Part shown: in pieces, positions 7,824-17,619 of the stretch
Layout: each line of letters begins with the position of its first letter
How positions within the stretch are numbered: the first letter of the stretch is position 1
Assembly (NCBI GenBank): GCA_027489375.1
Contig: JAIXZW010000019.1
Coordinates: forward strand, 214,326 to 278,325
DNA length: 64,000 nt
Source: Paracoccaceae bacterium
GTDB taxonomy: Bacteria > Pseudomonadota > Alphaproteobacteria > Rhodobacterales > Rhodobacteraceae
Direction: 5' to 3'
Notes under the pieces: generated by a model
The model's input: the letters and a program-made list of their open reading frames with translations, nothing else
The model's database searches: none
Told to the model about the DNA's origin: nothing
Program-made: the position numbers and the translations under genes

Positions 7824-10076
7824 ATGGAACAACTGCCCACCAAAGACCAGATCCGCCAGTGGATCGCCGAAAACCCGCAGCTCGGGGCCAAGCGCGACAT
7901 CGCCAAGGCCTTCGGCATCAAGGGGGCGGCGCGCATCGAGTTGAAACGCATCCTGCGCGAGCTGGAGGATGAGGGTGGCGTGGTCAAGAAGCGCCGCGCC
8001 TATCGCGAGGCGGGGACGCTGCCGCCGGTGACGCTGCTTACGGTGCTGCCGCCCGATGCGGCGGGCGACCTTTTCCTGCGTCCGATGGAATGGCAGGGCG
8101 AGGGGGATGCCCCGCGCATCCTGTTCATCCCGAAAAAGGGCGATCCGGCGCTGGGAGCGGGGGACCGCATCCTTGGGCGTTTGGCCAAGGTCGATCTGGA
8201 CGATTACGAATACGAGGCGCGGCTGATCCGCCAGTTGGGCAGCAACCCCACCCGCGTGCTGGGCATCTTCCGCGCCGAAACCGAAGGCGGGCGGATCGTT
8301 CCCATCGACAAGGGGGCCGACAAGGAATGGCGCGTGGCGCGCGATTTCACGGCAGGCGCGCGCGATGGCGAATTGGTCGAGGCCGAGCAGACGGGACCGA
8401 AGCGCCTGGGTCTGCCGCAGGCGCGGATCATCACGCGGCTGGGTGATCCGATGGGACCGCGTGCGGTCAGCCTGATCGCCATCCACCAGCATGGCATCCC
8501 CGACCAGTTTCCCGATGCCGTCCTTGCCGAAGCGGATGCGGCCAAGCCCGCGCCGATGGGCCAGCGCGAGGATTTGCGCGATCTGCCGCTTGTCACCATC
8601 GACCCGTCCGATGCCCGCGACCATGACGACGCGGTCTATGCCGAGGCCGACACCGACACCGCCAACCCGGGCGGGCATATCGTCTGGGTGGCGATTGCCG
8701 ATGTGGCGCATTACGTGCGCCCCGGATCGAAGCTTGACCGCGAGGCGAGGAAGCGCGGCAACTCGACCTATTTCCCCGACCGTGTGGTGCCGATGCTGCC
8801 CGATACGCTTTCGGGTGATCTTTGCAGCCTGCACGAAGGGGTGGACCGGCCCTGCCTTGCCGTTCGGATGAAGCTGGACGTGGACGGGGTGAAGATCGGG
8901 CACCGTTTCGTGCGGGGCATGATGCGCTCGGTCGCCTCGTTGCATTACGGCGAGGTGCAGGAGGCTGCCGATGGCCGCCCGAACCCGCGCTGTGCCGCAT
9001 TGATGGGGCGGGTGATCGCGCCGCTTTATGCCGCCTATGAGGCGGCGAAGAAGGCACGCGCGGTGCGCCAGCCGCTCGACCTCGACCTGCCGGAGCGCAA
9101 GATCGTGCTGTCCGAGGAGGGCAAGGTCCTGTCGGTCGATTTCCGCGAACGCTTCGACGCGCACAAGCTGATCGAAGAGTTCATGATCCTGGCCAACGTG
9201 GCCGCAGCCGAGGAATTGACGCGGTTGAAGAAGCCGCTTCTCTTCCGCGTGCATGAAGAGCCGAGCATCGAAAAGCTGGATGCGCTGCGCGAGGTGGCCG
9301 AGGCTTCGGGCTTCAGCCTTGCCAAGGGGCAGGTTCTGAAGACGGCGCATCTGAACCGGCTGCTGTCGCAGGCCGAGGGGACGGAGTTCGACGAGCTTTT
9401 GAACATCACCACGCTGCGGTCGATGACGCAGGCCTATTACCACCCGCAGAATTTCGGGCATTTCGGGTTGGCGCTGCGGAGTTATGCGCATTTCACCTCG
9501 CCCATCCGGCGGTATTCGGACCTGATCGTGCATCGGGCGCTGGTCGCGGGGCATGGCTGGGGCGATGACGGGCTTTCGGCGCAGGATATCGAGGCGCTGG
9601 AAGAGACGGCGAAGCTGATTTCCGATGCGGAGCGCCGGTCGATGGCGGCGGAGCGGGATACGACCGACCGTTACCTTGCCGCCTATCTGTCCGACCGCGT
9701 GGGGGCGGAATTCGCGGGGCGGATTTCGGGTGTGCAGCGGTTCGGCGTCTTCGTGAAGCTGGACGAGACGGGGGCGGACGGGTTGATCCCGATCCGCGAT
9801 CTGGGGCGCGAGTTCTTCCATTACGATCAGGACAGCCAGACGCTGATGGGGGCCGATACGGGGCTGACCATCGGCATCGGGCAGCGCGTGACCGTGCGGC
9901 TGTCCGAGGCGATACCCGTGACCGGCGGGCTGGTGCTGGAATTGCTGACGCTGGAGGGCGACGCCCTGCCGCAGGGCAAGGCGGGGCCGCGCGGGCGCTA
10001 TGCCCCGCGCAAACCGGGGAAGTTCGCCGCCAAGGAGCGCAAGGTGAAGCGCAAGGTCGAACGCAAGCGGCGGTAG
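7824..10076 (+). CDS. rnr: ribonuclease R
   Basis: The protein has 750 aa from the ATG at 7824; a GTG two codons upstream is the alternative. It is a processive 3'-5' exoribonuclease that degrades structured RNA. The domains in order are an N-terminal winged helix (DIAKAFGIKGAARIELKRIL), cold-shock-like OB folds, the RNB catalytic domain and an S1 domain. The RNB domain carries the metal-binding Asp cluster DPSDARDHDDAVYAE near residue 255 and SPIRRYSDLIVHR near 560. The S1 domain is FAGRISGVQRFGVFVKL near 635. The protein ends in a lysine/arginine tail, RKVKRKVERKRR, typical of RNase R rather than RNase II. Confidence 0.97.
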   Translation: MEQLPTKDQIRQWIAENPQLGAKRDIAKAFGIKGAARIELKRILRELEDEGGVVKKRRAYREAGTLPPVTLLTVLPPDAAGDLFLRPMEWQGEGDAPRILFIPKKGDPALGAGDRILGRLAKVDLDDYEYEARLIRQLGSNPTRVLGIFRAETEGGRIVPIDKGADKEWRVARDFTAGARDGELVEAEQTGPKRLGLPQARIITRLGDPMGPRAVSLIAIHQHGIPDQFPDAVLAEADAAKPAPMGQREDLRDLPLVTIDPSDARDHDDAVYAEADTDTANPGGHIVWVAIADVAHYVRPGSKLDREARKRGNSTYFPDRVVPMLPDTLSGDLCSLHEGVDRPCLAVRMKLDVDGVKIGHRFVRGMMRSVASLHYGEVQEAADGRPNPRCAALMGRVIAPLYAAYEAAKKARAVRQPLDLDLPERKIVLSEEGKVLSVDFRERFDAHKLIEEFMILANVAAAEELTRLKKPLLFRVHEEPSIEKLDALREVAEASGFSLAKGQVLKTAHLNRLLSQAEGTEFDELLNITTLRSMTQAYYHPQNFGHFGLALRSYAHFTSPIRRYSDLIVHRALVAGHGWGDDGLSAQDIEALEETAKLISDAERRSMAAERDTTDRYLAAYLSDRVGAEFAGRISGVQRFGVFVKLDETGADGLIPIRDLGREFFHYDQDSQTLMGADTGLTIGIGQRVTVRLSEAIPVTGGLVLELLTLEGDALPQGKAGPRGRYAPRKPGKFAAKERKVKRKVERKRR

Positions 10077-10224
10077 TCCGCTTCGCCCTCTCACGAGAGG
10101 ATTTGCGTTTTGCGGCTGGCCTGACCCCGTTGCCATGACGGGGCGCGATATCTGCATGCGCGGGATATTATTTCCCTCGCCCCGCCTTTCCTGTCACCAA
10201 AGGGCAAGACAGACGGAGTGCGCC

Positions 10225-11400
10225 ATGAGCTTCCACCCCACCGCAGAATATGACGATCTCCGGCACGGGGTCGCCGCGGTCTGTGCCGGATTTCCGGGCA
10301 GTTATTGGCGCGATCTGGATGCGCGGCGGGCTTATCCCGAAGCGTTCGTGGCAGCGCTGATGCGCGAAGGCTGGCTTGGCGCGATGATCCCCGAAGCCTA
10401 TGGCGGATCGGGACTGAACCTGACGGCGGCTGCGGTGATCCTTGAGGAAATCCACCGGCAGGGGTGCAATGCGGCGGCGTGCCATGCGCAGATGTATACG
10501 ATGGGCACGGTGTTGCGGCACGGGTCCGAGGCGCAGAAACGCCGCTACCTGCCGGAGATCGCGGCGGGCCGGTTGCGGTTGCAGGCCTTTGGCGTGACCG
10601 AACCGACCAGCGGGACCGACACGCTGTCGCTGCAAACCACGGCGCGGCGGGACGGGGACAGTTGGGTCATCAACGGCCAGAAGCTCTGGACCAGTCGGGC
10701 AGAGCATTCCGACCTCATGGTGCTGCTGGCGCGGACTACGCCACGCGATCAGGCGGCATCGCGGACGGACGGGCTTTCGGTGTTTCTGGTCGATCTGCGG
10801 GGGCTGGTGGGGAATGGCATCACCATCCGGCCCATCCGCACGATGATGAACCATGCCACGACCGAGGTGTTCTTCGAGGAGGTCCGCATTCCCGCCGATG
10901 CGCTGGTGGGGGAGGAGGGCAAGGGGTTCCGTTATATCCTGTCGGGGATGAATTCCGAACGCATCCTGATTGCCGCCGAATGCATCGGTGACGCGAAATG
11001 GTTCATCGAAAAGGGCGCGGCCTATGCCCGCGAGCGCAAGGTCTTCGGCGCGCCGATCGGGAAGAACCAGGGGGTGCAGTTCCCGCTTGCCAAGGCATAC
11101 GCGCATATGCTGGCCGCCGAGGCCATCGTCTACCGCGCGGCAGGCAGCTATGACGCGGGCGAAAATCCGGGGGTCGAGGCGAACACCGCCAAGATGCTGG
11201 CCGCGGATGCAAGCTGGGAGGCGGCGGAAGCCTGTCTGCAAACCCACGGCGGTTTCGGCTTTGCCGAGGAATACGATGTCGAGCGCAAGTTCCGCGAGGC
11301 GCGGCTTTATCAGGTGGCCCCGATCAGCACCAACCTGATCCTGTGCTACATCGCCGAGCAGGTGCTCGGCCTGCCGAAAAGCTACGGGGCGGGGGCATGA
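10225..11400 (+). CDS. acyl-CoA dehydrogenase
   Basis: The protein has 391 aa from MSFHPTAEYDD, with CGGAG upstream; the track start at 10135 adds 30 unrelated residues. It is an FAD enzyme that inserts an alpha-beta double bond into an acyl-CoA. Visible motifs are the FAD/substrate segment FGVTEPTSGTDTLSLQTTA near 130, QGVQFPLAKAYAHM near 290, and the C-terminal HGGFGFAEEYDVER carrying the candidate catalytic glutamate. The stop overlaps the next start (ATGA), coupling it to a CoA-transferase. That suggests the CoA ester made by the transferase is the substrate. Confidence 0.93.
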   Translation: MSFHPTAEYDDLRHGVAAVCAGFPGSYWRDLDARRAYPEAFVAALMREGWLGAMIPEAYGGSGLNLTAAAVILEEIHRQGCNAAACHAQMYTMGTVLRHGSEAQKRRYLPEIAAGRLRLQAFGVTEPTSGTDTLSLQTTARRDGDSWVINGQKLWTSRAEHSDLMVLLARTTPRDQAASRTDGLSVFLVDLRGLVGNGITIRPIRTMMNHATTEVFFEEVRIPADALVGEEGKGFRYILSGMNSERILIAAECIGDAKWFIEKGAAYARERKVFGAPIGKNQGVQFPLAKAYAHMLAAEAIVYRAAGSYDAGENPGVEANTAKMLAADASWEAAEACLQTHGGFGFAEEYDVERKFREARLYQVAPISTNLILCYIAEQVLGLPKSYGAGA

Positions 11401-12518
11401 GCCGCGATCTGGAGGGGGTGCTTGTCGTCTCGCTCGAGCAGGCGGTGGCGGCACCGCTGGCCACGGCACGGCTGGCCGATGCGGGTGCGCGGGTGATCAA
11501 GGTCGAGCGGCCCGAAGGGGATTTCGCACGCGGTTACGACCGGCTGGTGCATGGCGAAAGCGCCTATTTCGTCTGGATCAACCGCGGGAAAGAGTCGATC
11601 TGCCTTGACCTGCGGCAGGGGGATGATCTGGCGCTGCTCCGGCGGATGGTCGGGAAGGCTGATGTCTTCGTGCAGAACCTTGCCCCCGGTGCGGCGGATC
11701 GGCTGGGCGTGGGGGCCGAGGCGATGCGGGCGGCGCATCCGGCGCTGATCTATGTGTCGATTTCCGGCTATGGCGAGGACGGGCCTTATCGTGACGCCAA
11801 GGCCTATGACATGCTGATCCAAGGCGAAAGCGGGCTGTTGTCGATCAACGGCACGCCCGAGGGTGCGGCGCGGGTGGGGATTTCGGTCTGCGACATCGCG
11901 GCGGGCGAGACGGCCTTTGCGGGGGTGTTGCAATCCCTGATCGCACGCGGACGGACGGGGCAGGGGCGGCTGGTCGAGGTGTCGCTGTTCCATACGATGG
12001 CCGACTGGATGAACGTGCCTTATCTGCAAGCCGCCTATGGCGGGGCGGCCCCCGCGCGGGTGGGCGTGCGGCATCCGTCGATTGCGCCCTATGGGGCATT
12101 CGCCTGCGCGGACGGGCGCGAGGTGTTGATGGCGGTGCAGAGCGACCGCGAGTGGGTGGCGCTGGCCGCGCAGGTGTTGGGACGGCCCGAATTGGGGCAG
12201 GACCCGCGCTACGCGACGAACGTGGCCCGCGTCGCGCATCGGGCCGAGGTCGAGGCGATGATCGCGCCGGTTCTGGCCACGCATGACCGCGAGGCGGCGG
12301 TTCGTCTGCTGGAGGCGGCGGGCATCGCCTGCGGGCGGGTGTCGGACCTGACGGATTTGCAGGCGCATCCGCAGGCGCGGCATGTGACGGTGGACAGCCC
12401 CACCGGCCCCGTCACGATGATGGGGCGCGGGGTGCGTTTTGCCGATGGCGGGATCGGCACGGGGCCAGTGCCAGCGAAGGGGCAGCATGGCGCGGCGTTG
12501 CGTCAGGAGTTTTCATAA
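11397..12518 (+). CDS. CaiB/BaiF (family III) CoA-transferase
   Basis: The protein has 373 aa from the ATG overlapping the upstream stop by 4 bp. It moves CoA between carboxylic acids through a mixed anhydride on a conserved aspartate, seen here as KAYDMLIQGESGLLS near residue 140. Other family marks are the N-terminal LATARLADAGARVIKVERPE and GRGQ-like TGQGRLVEVSLF. The acid is unknown. With the coupled acyl-CoA dehydrogenase and the MaoC-like dehydratase at 19750 it could activate, oxidise and hydrate a small (possibly dicarboxylic) acid left after nitrogen removal. Confidence 0.9.
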   Translation: MSRDLEGVLVVSLEQAVAAPLATARLADAGARVIKVERPEGDFARGYDRLVHGESAYFVWINRGKESICLDLRQGDDLALLRRMVGKADVFVQNLAPGAADRLGVGAEAMRAAHPALIYVSISGYGEDGPYRDAKAYDMLIQGESGLLSINGTPEGAARVGISVCDIAAGETAFAGVLQSLIARGRTGQGRLVEVSLFHTMADWMNVPYLQAAYGGAAPARVGVRHPSIAPYGAFACADGREVLMAVQSDREWVALAAQVLGRPELGQDPRYATNVARVAHRAEVEAMIAPVLATHDREAAVRLLEAAGIACGRVSDLTDLQAHPQARHVTVDSPTGPVTMMGRGVRFADGGIGTGPVPAKGQHGAALRQEFS

Positions 12519-12533
12519 CCAAGGGGGTCCGGC

Positions 12534-13475
12534 ATGGAACGGCATCTGATCACGGCGGCGGCGCAGATGGGACCGATTGCGCGGTCCGAAACCCGTGCCG
12601 ATACGGTGCGGCGTCTGGTCGAGATGATGCGCGAGGCCAAGGCGCGGGGGGCGGAACTGGTCGTCTTTACTGAGCTTGCGCTGACCACGTTCTTTCCGCG
12701 CTGGATGATCGAGGACGAGGCGGAGCTTGATACATTTTACGAGGCCGAGATGCCCTCGGCCGCGACGCAGCCGTTGTTTGACGAGGCGAAGCGGCTGGGG
12801 ATCGGCTTCAACCTCGGCTATGCCGAGCTGGTGGTGGAAGGCGGGGTGAAGCGGCGGTTCAACACCTCGATCCTTGTGGATGCCACGGGGCGGATCATCG
12901 GGAAATACCGCAAGGTGCATCTGCCCGGCCATGACGTGCCGCAGGCGGGGCGGGCGTTCCAGCATCTGGAGAAGCGGTATTTCGAGCCGGGGAACCTTGG
13001 CTTTCCCGTCTTTCGCGGGTTCGGCGGGGTGATGGGAATGGCGATCTGCAATGACAGGCGCTGGCCCGAAACCTATCGCGTCATGGGGTTGCAGGGGGTG
13101 GACATGGTCATGCTGGGTTACAACACGCCCTTTGACCATACGGGGGATGAGGCTGTGAACAGTCTGACGCTGTTCCACAACCACCTGTCGATGCAGGCGG
13201 GGGCTTACCAGAACGCGACATGGGTCGTCGGCACCGCGAAATGCGGGACCGAGGAGGGGTCGAAGATGGGCGGCCAAAGCGTGATCGTCGCACCCTCGGG
13301 CGAGATCGTGGCGCAGGCGGTGACGGTCGGGGACGAGGTGATCACCGCGAAATGCGATCTCGACATGGGGCGCATCTACAAAGAAACGATCTTCAATTTC
13401 GCCCGCCACCGCAGGCCGGAACATTACCGGCTGATCACCGAGCGGACGGGGGCGATCCTGCCGCCCGAGGTCTGA
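12534..13475 (+). CDS. N-carbamoyl-D-amino-acid hydrolase (nitrilase superfamily)
   Basis: The protein has 313 aa. It closely follows the Agrobacterium D-carbamoylase sequence as I remember it, including ELALTTFFPRW, GIGFNLGYAELVVEGGVKRR, QHLEKRYFEPG and ICNDRRWPET. The Glu-Lys-Cys triad is in place: Glu near 46 (FTELAL), Lys near 126 (YRKVHLPGH) and Cys near 171 (AICNDRRW). It cleaves N-carbamoyl-D-amino acids to amino acid, CO2 and ammonia, the second step of hydantoin breakdown. The HyuA/HyuB pair 260 bp downstream could supply the first step. A related carbamoyl substrate is possible. Confidence 0.9.
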   Translation: MERHLITAAAQMGPIARSETRADTVRRLVEMMREAKARGAELVVFTELALTTFFPRWMIEDEAELDTFYEAEMPSAATQPLFDEAKRLGIGFNLGYAELVVEGGVKRRFNTSILVDATGRIIGKYRKVHLPGHDVPQAGRAFQHLEKRYFEPGNLGFPVFRGFGGVMGMAICNDRRWPETYRVMGLQGVDMVMLGYNTPFDHTGDEAVNSLTLFHNHLSMQAGAYQNATWVVGTAKCGTEEGSKMGGQSVIVAPSGEIVAQAVTVGDEVITAKCDLDMGRIYKETIFNFARHRRPEHYRLITERTGAILPPEV

Positions 13476-13606
13476 AGCGGAGTGTATCTTGTGCACTGAC
13501 CGGGGATCATTGGCGAAAGCAGATATCTCGCAGGCGCATGGATCAGGTCGGGGCCGTGCCCGTTGCGCATTTCCCAACGGGTAAACACCTAGAAAGCTTG
13601 GAGATT

Positions 13607-13634
13607 CGGCCCCGTGCGATGTTGCGCGGGGCCG
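13607..13634 (+). terminator. GC hairpin with T-rich tail after the carbamoylase gene
   Basis: An 8-bp stem CGGCCCCG/CGGGGCCG with a 12-nt loop is followed by GTTTGTTTA. It lies in the 261-bp gap between the carbamoylase and hyuA, so it may end the first transcript and leave hyuAB on its own promoter. No clear -35/-10 pair is seen after it. Confidence 0.5.
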
Positions 13635-13736
13635 GTTTGTTTATGCGCTGCGGAATTTTCGGTATGCAAAATCCGCTTTGTGGCGGGCGGCTTCCATGTC
13701 TCAATCGCGGTAACAAGATAACAGCGGGGGTGTGGG

Positions 13737-15836
13737 ATGATACGTGTCGGTGTCGATGTCGGCGGGACGTTCACGGACCTTGTGCTTGAACAGGTCGAAG
13801 CGGGCGGCAGGCAGCGGGTGTTCACGCACAAGGTGTCGTCCACCATCGCGGACCAGTCGATCGCGGTGGTGCAGGGCGTGGTCGAGTTGTGCGCCATCGC
13901 GGGCGTGCAGCCGTCACAGATCGACGCGCTGTTCCACGGCACCACGGTTGCCACCAACATCGTCATCGAACGCAACGGGGCCGAGGTGGGGATGATCACC
14001 ACGCGCGGTTTCCGTGACATCCTGCACATGGGGCGGCACAAGCGGCCGCATAACTTCAGCCTGCAATTCGATGTGCCGTGGCAAAGCGCGCCCCTGATCA
14101 AGCGGCGCAACCGGATCGTGGTGGACGAACGCGTCCTGCCGCCGAGCGGTCGGGTGGAAACCGCGCTGGCGCTGGATCAGGTCGAGCAGGCGGCGGAACT
14201 GTTCGCCGAGCGCGGGCTGGATGCCGTGATGATCGGGTTCCTGTATTCCTTCCTCAATCCCGATCACGAGATGAAGGCGGCGGAGATCGTGCGGCGGGTG
14301 CTGCCGGATGCATTTGTCTGCACCTCGTCCGAAGTGGTGAATACGATCCGCGAATACGAGCGGTTCTCGACCGCCGCGATGAACGCCTATATCGGGCCGA
14401 AGGTGGCGCGGTATCTGGACAACCTGAAGCGGCGTCTGGCCGAGGCGGGGGTGAGCGCCTATGTCCGCATCATGCAGTCGAACGGTGGCGTGACCACGGT
14501 GGAACAGGCGAGCCGCAACCCCGTGGGGCTGCTGCTGTCCGGTCCTGCGGGCGGGGTGATCGGCGGGCGCTGGACGGGCGAGGCCTGCGACCAGCGCGAG
14601 ATCATCACCATCGACATCGGCGGAACGTCGGCGGACATCAGCGTGATCCGTGGCGGAGAGCTGACGATCAAGAATCCGCGTGACACCGAGGTTGCGCACA
14701 TGCCCGTGCTGGTGCCGATGATCGACATCGACGCCATCGGCGCGGGGGGCGGGTCCATCGCCTATGTCGACAGCGGCGGCGCGTTCCGTGTCGGGCCGAA
14801 ATCGGCGGGGGCCGAACCGGGACCGGCTTGCTACGGGCGGGGCGGCACGCAGCCCACGGTGACGGATGCGCAGGTGGTTCTCGGACGGCTTGACCCCGAG
14901 CATTTCCTTGGCGGCGGATTGCACATCGACGCGGCGCTGTCGGAGCAGGCGATCCGCACCCATCTGGCGGAACCTTTGGGTTTGAGCGTGAAGGATGCCG
15001 CGTTGGGCGTGTTGCGGATCATCAACAACAACATGGCGCTGGCGATTGCTTCGAACTCGGTCGCTCGGGGGATAGATCCGCGCAATTACAGCCTGATGGC
15101 ATTCGGCGGGGCGGGGCCGCTGCATGGTGTGGCGCTGGGCCAGATGATCGCGGCCAAGAACGTGATCGCGCCGCTGCATCCCGGCATCACGGCGGCGATG
15201 GGGCTTTTGGTGACGGAGCCGCGCTACGAATTCACGCAGTCGTCGCTGACGATCCTTCAATCGGGGACGGAGGCGGATTTCGCCACGGTCAATGCGGTGT
15301 TCGACCGTTTGCAGGCGGAAGCGGCGGCGCAACTGGCGGCGGACGGGATCGCCCCCGAGGGGCAGCGGTTCGAGCGGGTCGCGGAATGCCGCTATGTCGG
15401 GCAAGGGTTCGAATTGCGGGTGGCGGTGCCCGAGGGTCCGTTCACCGCCGCGACGGCGCAAGAGATGGCGCGGCGCTTCTTTGCCGTGCATCGCACCGAA
15501 TACGGGCATGCCTTCGAGGATCAGGGCGTGCAGATGGTGACGCTGCGGGTGATCGGTTCGTCCCTGTCGGACACGCTGCGCTTGCCGCTGCTGGACAAGG
15601 GCGGGCGGCGCAATCCTTCGGAGGCGGCGCTTTACGCGCGGCCCACCACCTTTGACGATGGCGAGACGATCCAGACGCCGCGTTTCGACAGGCTGAAACT
15701 GCGGGCGCAGGATATCGTCGTCGGGCCTGCGGTGATCGTGCAGCAGAATTCCACCACCATCGTGCCGCCGGGCTTTGCCGCGACGGTGATGAAACTCGGC
15801 GATCTGGTGATCGCCCGTGCGACCGAGGGGGCCTGA
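13737..15836 (+). CDS. hydantoinase/oxoprolinase A subunit, HyuA-like (copy 1)
   Basis: The protein has 699 aa. HyuA-type subunits carry an ASKHA-fold ATPase that activates a cyclic ureide or lactam for ring opening with the B subunit. The N-terminal phosphate loop is VGVDVGGTFTDLVLE; DIGGTSADISVI near 290 is the second nucleotide motif, followed by GAGGGSIAYVDSGGAF. The closest relative in this window is the copy at 46330-48408, with shared GFRDILHMGRHKRP and FDVPWQS. The 23614 copy is more distant. It is followed after 4 bp by its B subunit. Substrate candidates are hydantoins, given the carbamoylase upstream. Confidence 0.88.
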   Translation: MIRVGVDVGGTFTDLVLEQVEAGGRQRVFTHKVSSTIADQSIAVVQGVVELCAIAGVQPSQIDALFHGTTVATNIVIERNGAEVGMITTRGFRDILHMGRHKRPHNFSLQFDVPWQSAPLIKRRNRIVVDERVLPPSGRVETALALDQVEQAAELFAERGLDAVMIGFLYSFLNPDHEMKAAEIVRRVLPDAFVCTSSEVVNTIREYERFSTAAMNAYIGPKVARYLDNLKRRLAEAGVSAYVRIMQSNGGVTTVEQASRNPVGLLLSGPAGGVIGGRWTGEACDQREIITIDIGGTSADISVIRGGELTIKNPRDTEVAHMPVLVPMIDIDAIGAGGGSIAYVDSGGAFRVGPKSAGAEPGPACYGRGGTQPTVTDAQVVLGRLDPEHFLGGGLHIDAALSEQAIRTHLAEPLGLSVKDAALGVLRIINNNMALAIASNSVARGIDPRNYSLMAFGGAGPLHGVALGQMIAAKNVIAPLHPGITAAMGLLVTEPRYEFTQSSLTILQSGTEADFATVNAVFDRLQAEAAAQLAADGIAPEGQRFERVAECRYVGQGFELRVAVPEGPFTAATAQEMARRFFAVHRTEYGHAFEDQGVQMVTLRVIGSSLSDTLRLPLLDKGGRRNPSEAALYARPTTFDDGETIQTPRFDRLKLRAQDIVVGPAVIVQQNSTTIVPPGFAATVMKLGDLVIARATEGA

Positions 15837-15840
15837 GATC

Positions 15841-17616
15841 ATGTCCAAGACCATAGATCCGATCACGCTTCAGGTTATCGGCGGGGCGCTTCATGCCATC
15901 GCCGAGCAGATGGGGAACGTGCTGTATCGCATGTCCTATTCGTCGATCATCCGCGAAAGCCAGGACCTTGGCGCGGGGTTGTTCGATCTGGATTACAACA
16001 CGCTGTGCGAAAGCGATTCCACGCCGATGCACATCGGGTCGATCCCCGGTTACATGCGCGGGATCGAGAAGAGCATCCCCAAGAGCGACTGGCGCGAGGG
16101 GGATGTTGTGATCCACAACCACCCCTATTACGGTGCCAGCCATTCGCCCGACATCGGGATTGTCATGCCGATCTTCTACCGTGGCGAACTGGTCGGCTTT
16201 TCGGCCAATACGGCGCACCATCTGGATATCGGGGCGGCGACGCCGGGGCTGATCATCGACGTGCCGGATGTCTTTGCCGAAGGGATGCTTCTGAACGGGT
16301 TGAAGCTGTTCGAGGCGGGAAAGCGCAATGACACGCTGTGGCGCTACATCAGCGGCAATACGCGGGTGCCGGGTCTGGTGATGCGCGACCTTGAAGCGCA
16401 GATCGCCTCGGCCGAGTTGGGGGTGAAGCGGTATTGCGAGTTGATGGACACCTATGGCCGCGACACGGTGGAACAGGCCGCCAAGCAGTTGATGGATTAT
16501 TCGGAAACCATGCTGCGGCGCGAGATCGCAAAGATACCCGATGGCGACTATACCGCCGAGGGGTTCATGGATGACGACGGCCGCACGCGCGGGGTGCGCC
16601 TGCCGATCAAGGTGACGGTGCGGGTGCGGGGCGATGATGTGGAGGTCGACCTTACGGGGTCGTCGCCGCAGGTGCCCACGGCGTTCAACGTGCCTTTCGA
16701 GGGGTCGACCAAGGTTGCCTGCTACTTTGCCTTCCGTGCGCTGCTTCTGGATACCTATACGCATCAGGAATACATCCCGCAGAACGAGGGGTCGTTCCGC
16801 CCGGTCAAGGTGACGGCGCCGCTCGGGTCGATCTTCAACCCCATAGCACCTGCCGCCTGCGAGGCGCGGTTCAACCAGATACAGCGCGTGGTCGATCTGA
16901 TCATCAAGGCGCTGGCGCCCGTGTTGCCCGACAAATGCACCGCCGGAAACGCGGCCTGCCTGTCGTTCGCCTCTTACTCGGGGCTTCGGGACAACGGGGA
17001 CTATTGGGTGCTGATCGAGGTGAACGAAGCCGCGATGGGCGCACGTCCGCGTTCGGACGGGCCGGATACGATCGAGGAATTGATGCGGAATACGCGCAAC
17101 AACCCGCTGGAAGACCTTGGCATGCATCTGCCGATGATCTGCGACCGCTACGAAATCCGCGACGATGTGTTCCCCGGTGCGGGGGAATATCGCGGCGGGA
17201 TGGGCGTAGTGAAATCGCAGCGATTCCTGACGCCGGGGTTCATGACGCATGAGAGCGACCGCAACGAGGACACGCCTTGGGGCATTTTCGGCGGGCATGA
17301 GGGGGCGACCGCCATCGTGCGGATCGAAAACCCCGTGAGCGGCGCGCCTGCGCGGGACGTGGACGCGAAATTCTCGGGGATGCGCGCCGAGTTGGGGGAT
17401 GTCGTGACCTATCTGTCGCCCTGCGGCGGCGGCTACGGCCATCCGCTGAACCGCGATCCAGCCAAGGTGCTGGATGATCTTCTGGACGGATACATCACGC
17501 CCGATCACGCGCGGGAGGTTTACGGGGTGGTCTTCCAGCCGGTGAAGAACGGCTATGGCTGGGGTCTGGACGCTGCCGCAACAGATGCGCTGCGGGCGCG
17601 GATGCGGGCTGCGTAA
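15841..17616 (+). CDS. hydantoinase B subunit, HyuB-like (copy 1)
   Basis: The protein has 591 aa from ATG 15841, with GAGGGG just upstream in the end of hyuA. It spans a full Hydantoinase_B domain: ITLQVIGGALHAIAEQMG at the start, NTAHHLDIGAATPG near 125, and a C-terminal CGGGYGHPLNRDP. It forms the ATP-dependent ring-opening enzyme with the preceding A subunit. It is collinear and very similar over its whole length to the 44536-46317 product. Acetone-carboxylase subunits belong to the same superfamily, but the third (gamma) subunit is absent here. Confidence 0.88.
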   Translation: MSKTIDPITLQVIGGALHAIAEQMGNVLYRMSYSSIIRESQDLGAGLFDLDYNTLCESDSTPMHIGSIPGYMRGIEKSIPKSDWREGDVVIHNHPYYGASHSPDIGIVMPIFYRGELVGFSANTAHHLDIGAATPGLIIDVPDVFAEGMLLNGLKLFEAGKRNDTLWRYISGNTRVPGLVMRDLEAQIASAELGVKRYCELMDTYGRDTVEQAAKQLMDYSETMLRREIAKIPDGDYTAEGFMDDDGRTRGVRLPIKVTVRVRGDDVEVDLTGSSPQVPTAFNVPFEGSTKVACYFAFRALLLDTYTHQEYIPQNEGSFRPVKVTAPLGSIFNPIAPAACEARFNQIQRVVDLIIKALAPVLPDKCTAGNAACLSFASYSGLRDNGDYWVLIEVNEAAMGARPRSDGPDTIEELMRNTRNNPLEDLGMHLPMICDRYEIRDDVFPGAGEYRGGMGVVKSQRFLTPGFMTHESDRNEDTPWGIFGGHEGATAIVRIENPVSGAPARDVDAKFSGMRAELGDVVTYLSPCGGGYGHPLNRDPAKVLDDLLDGYITPDHAREVYGVVFQPVKNGYGWGLDAAATDALRARMRAA

Positions 17617-17619
17617 GCG

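Noticed and set aside
7467-10157. 896-aa minus-strand ORF
   Set aside because: It is antisense to the clear RNase R gene.
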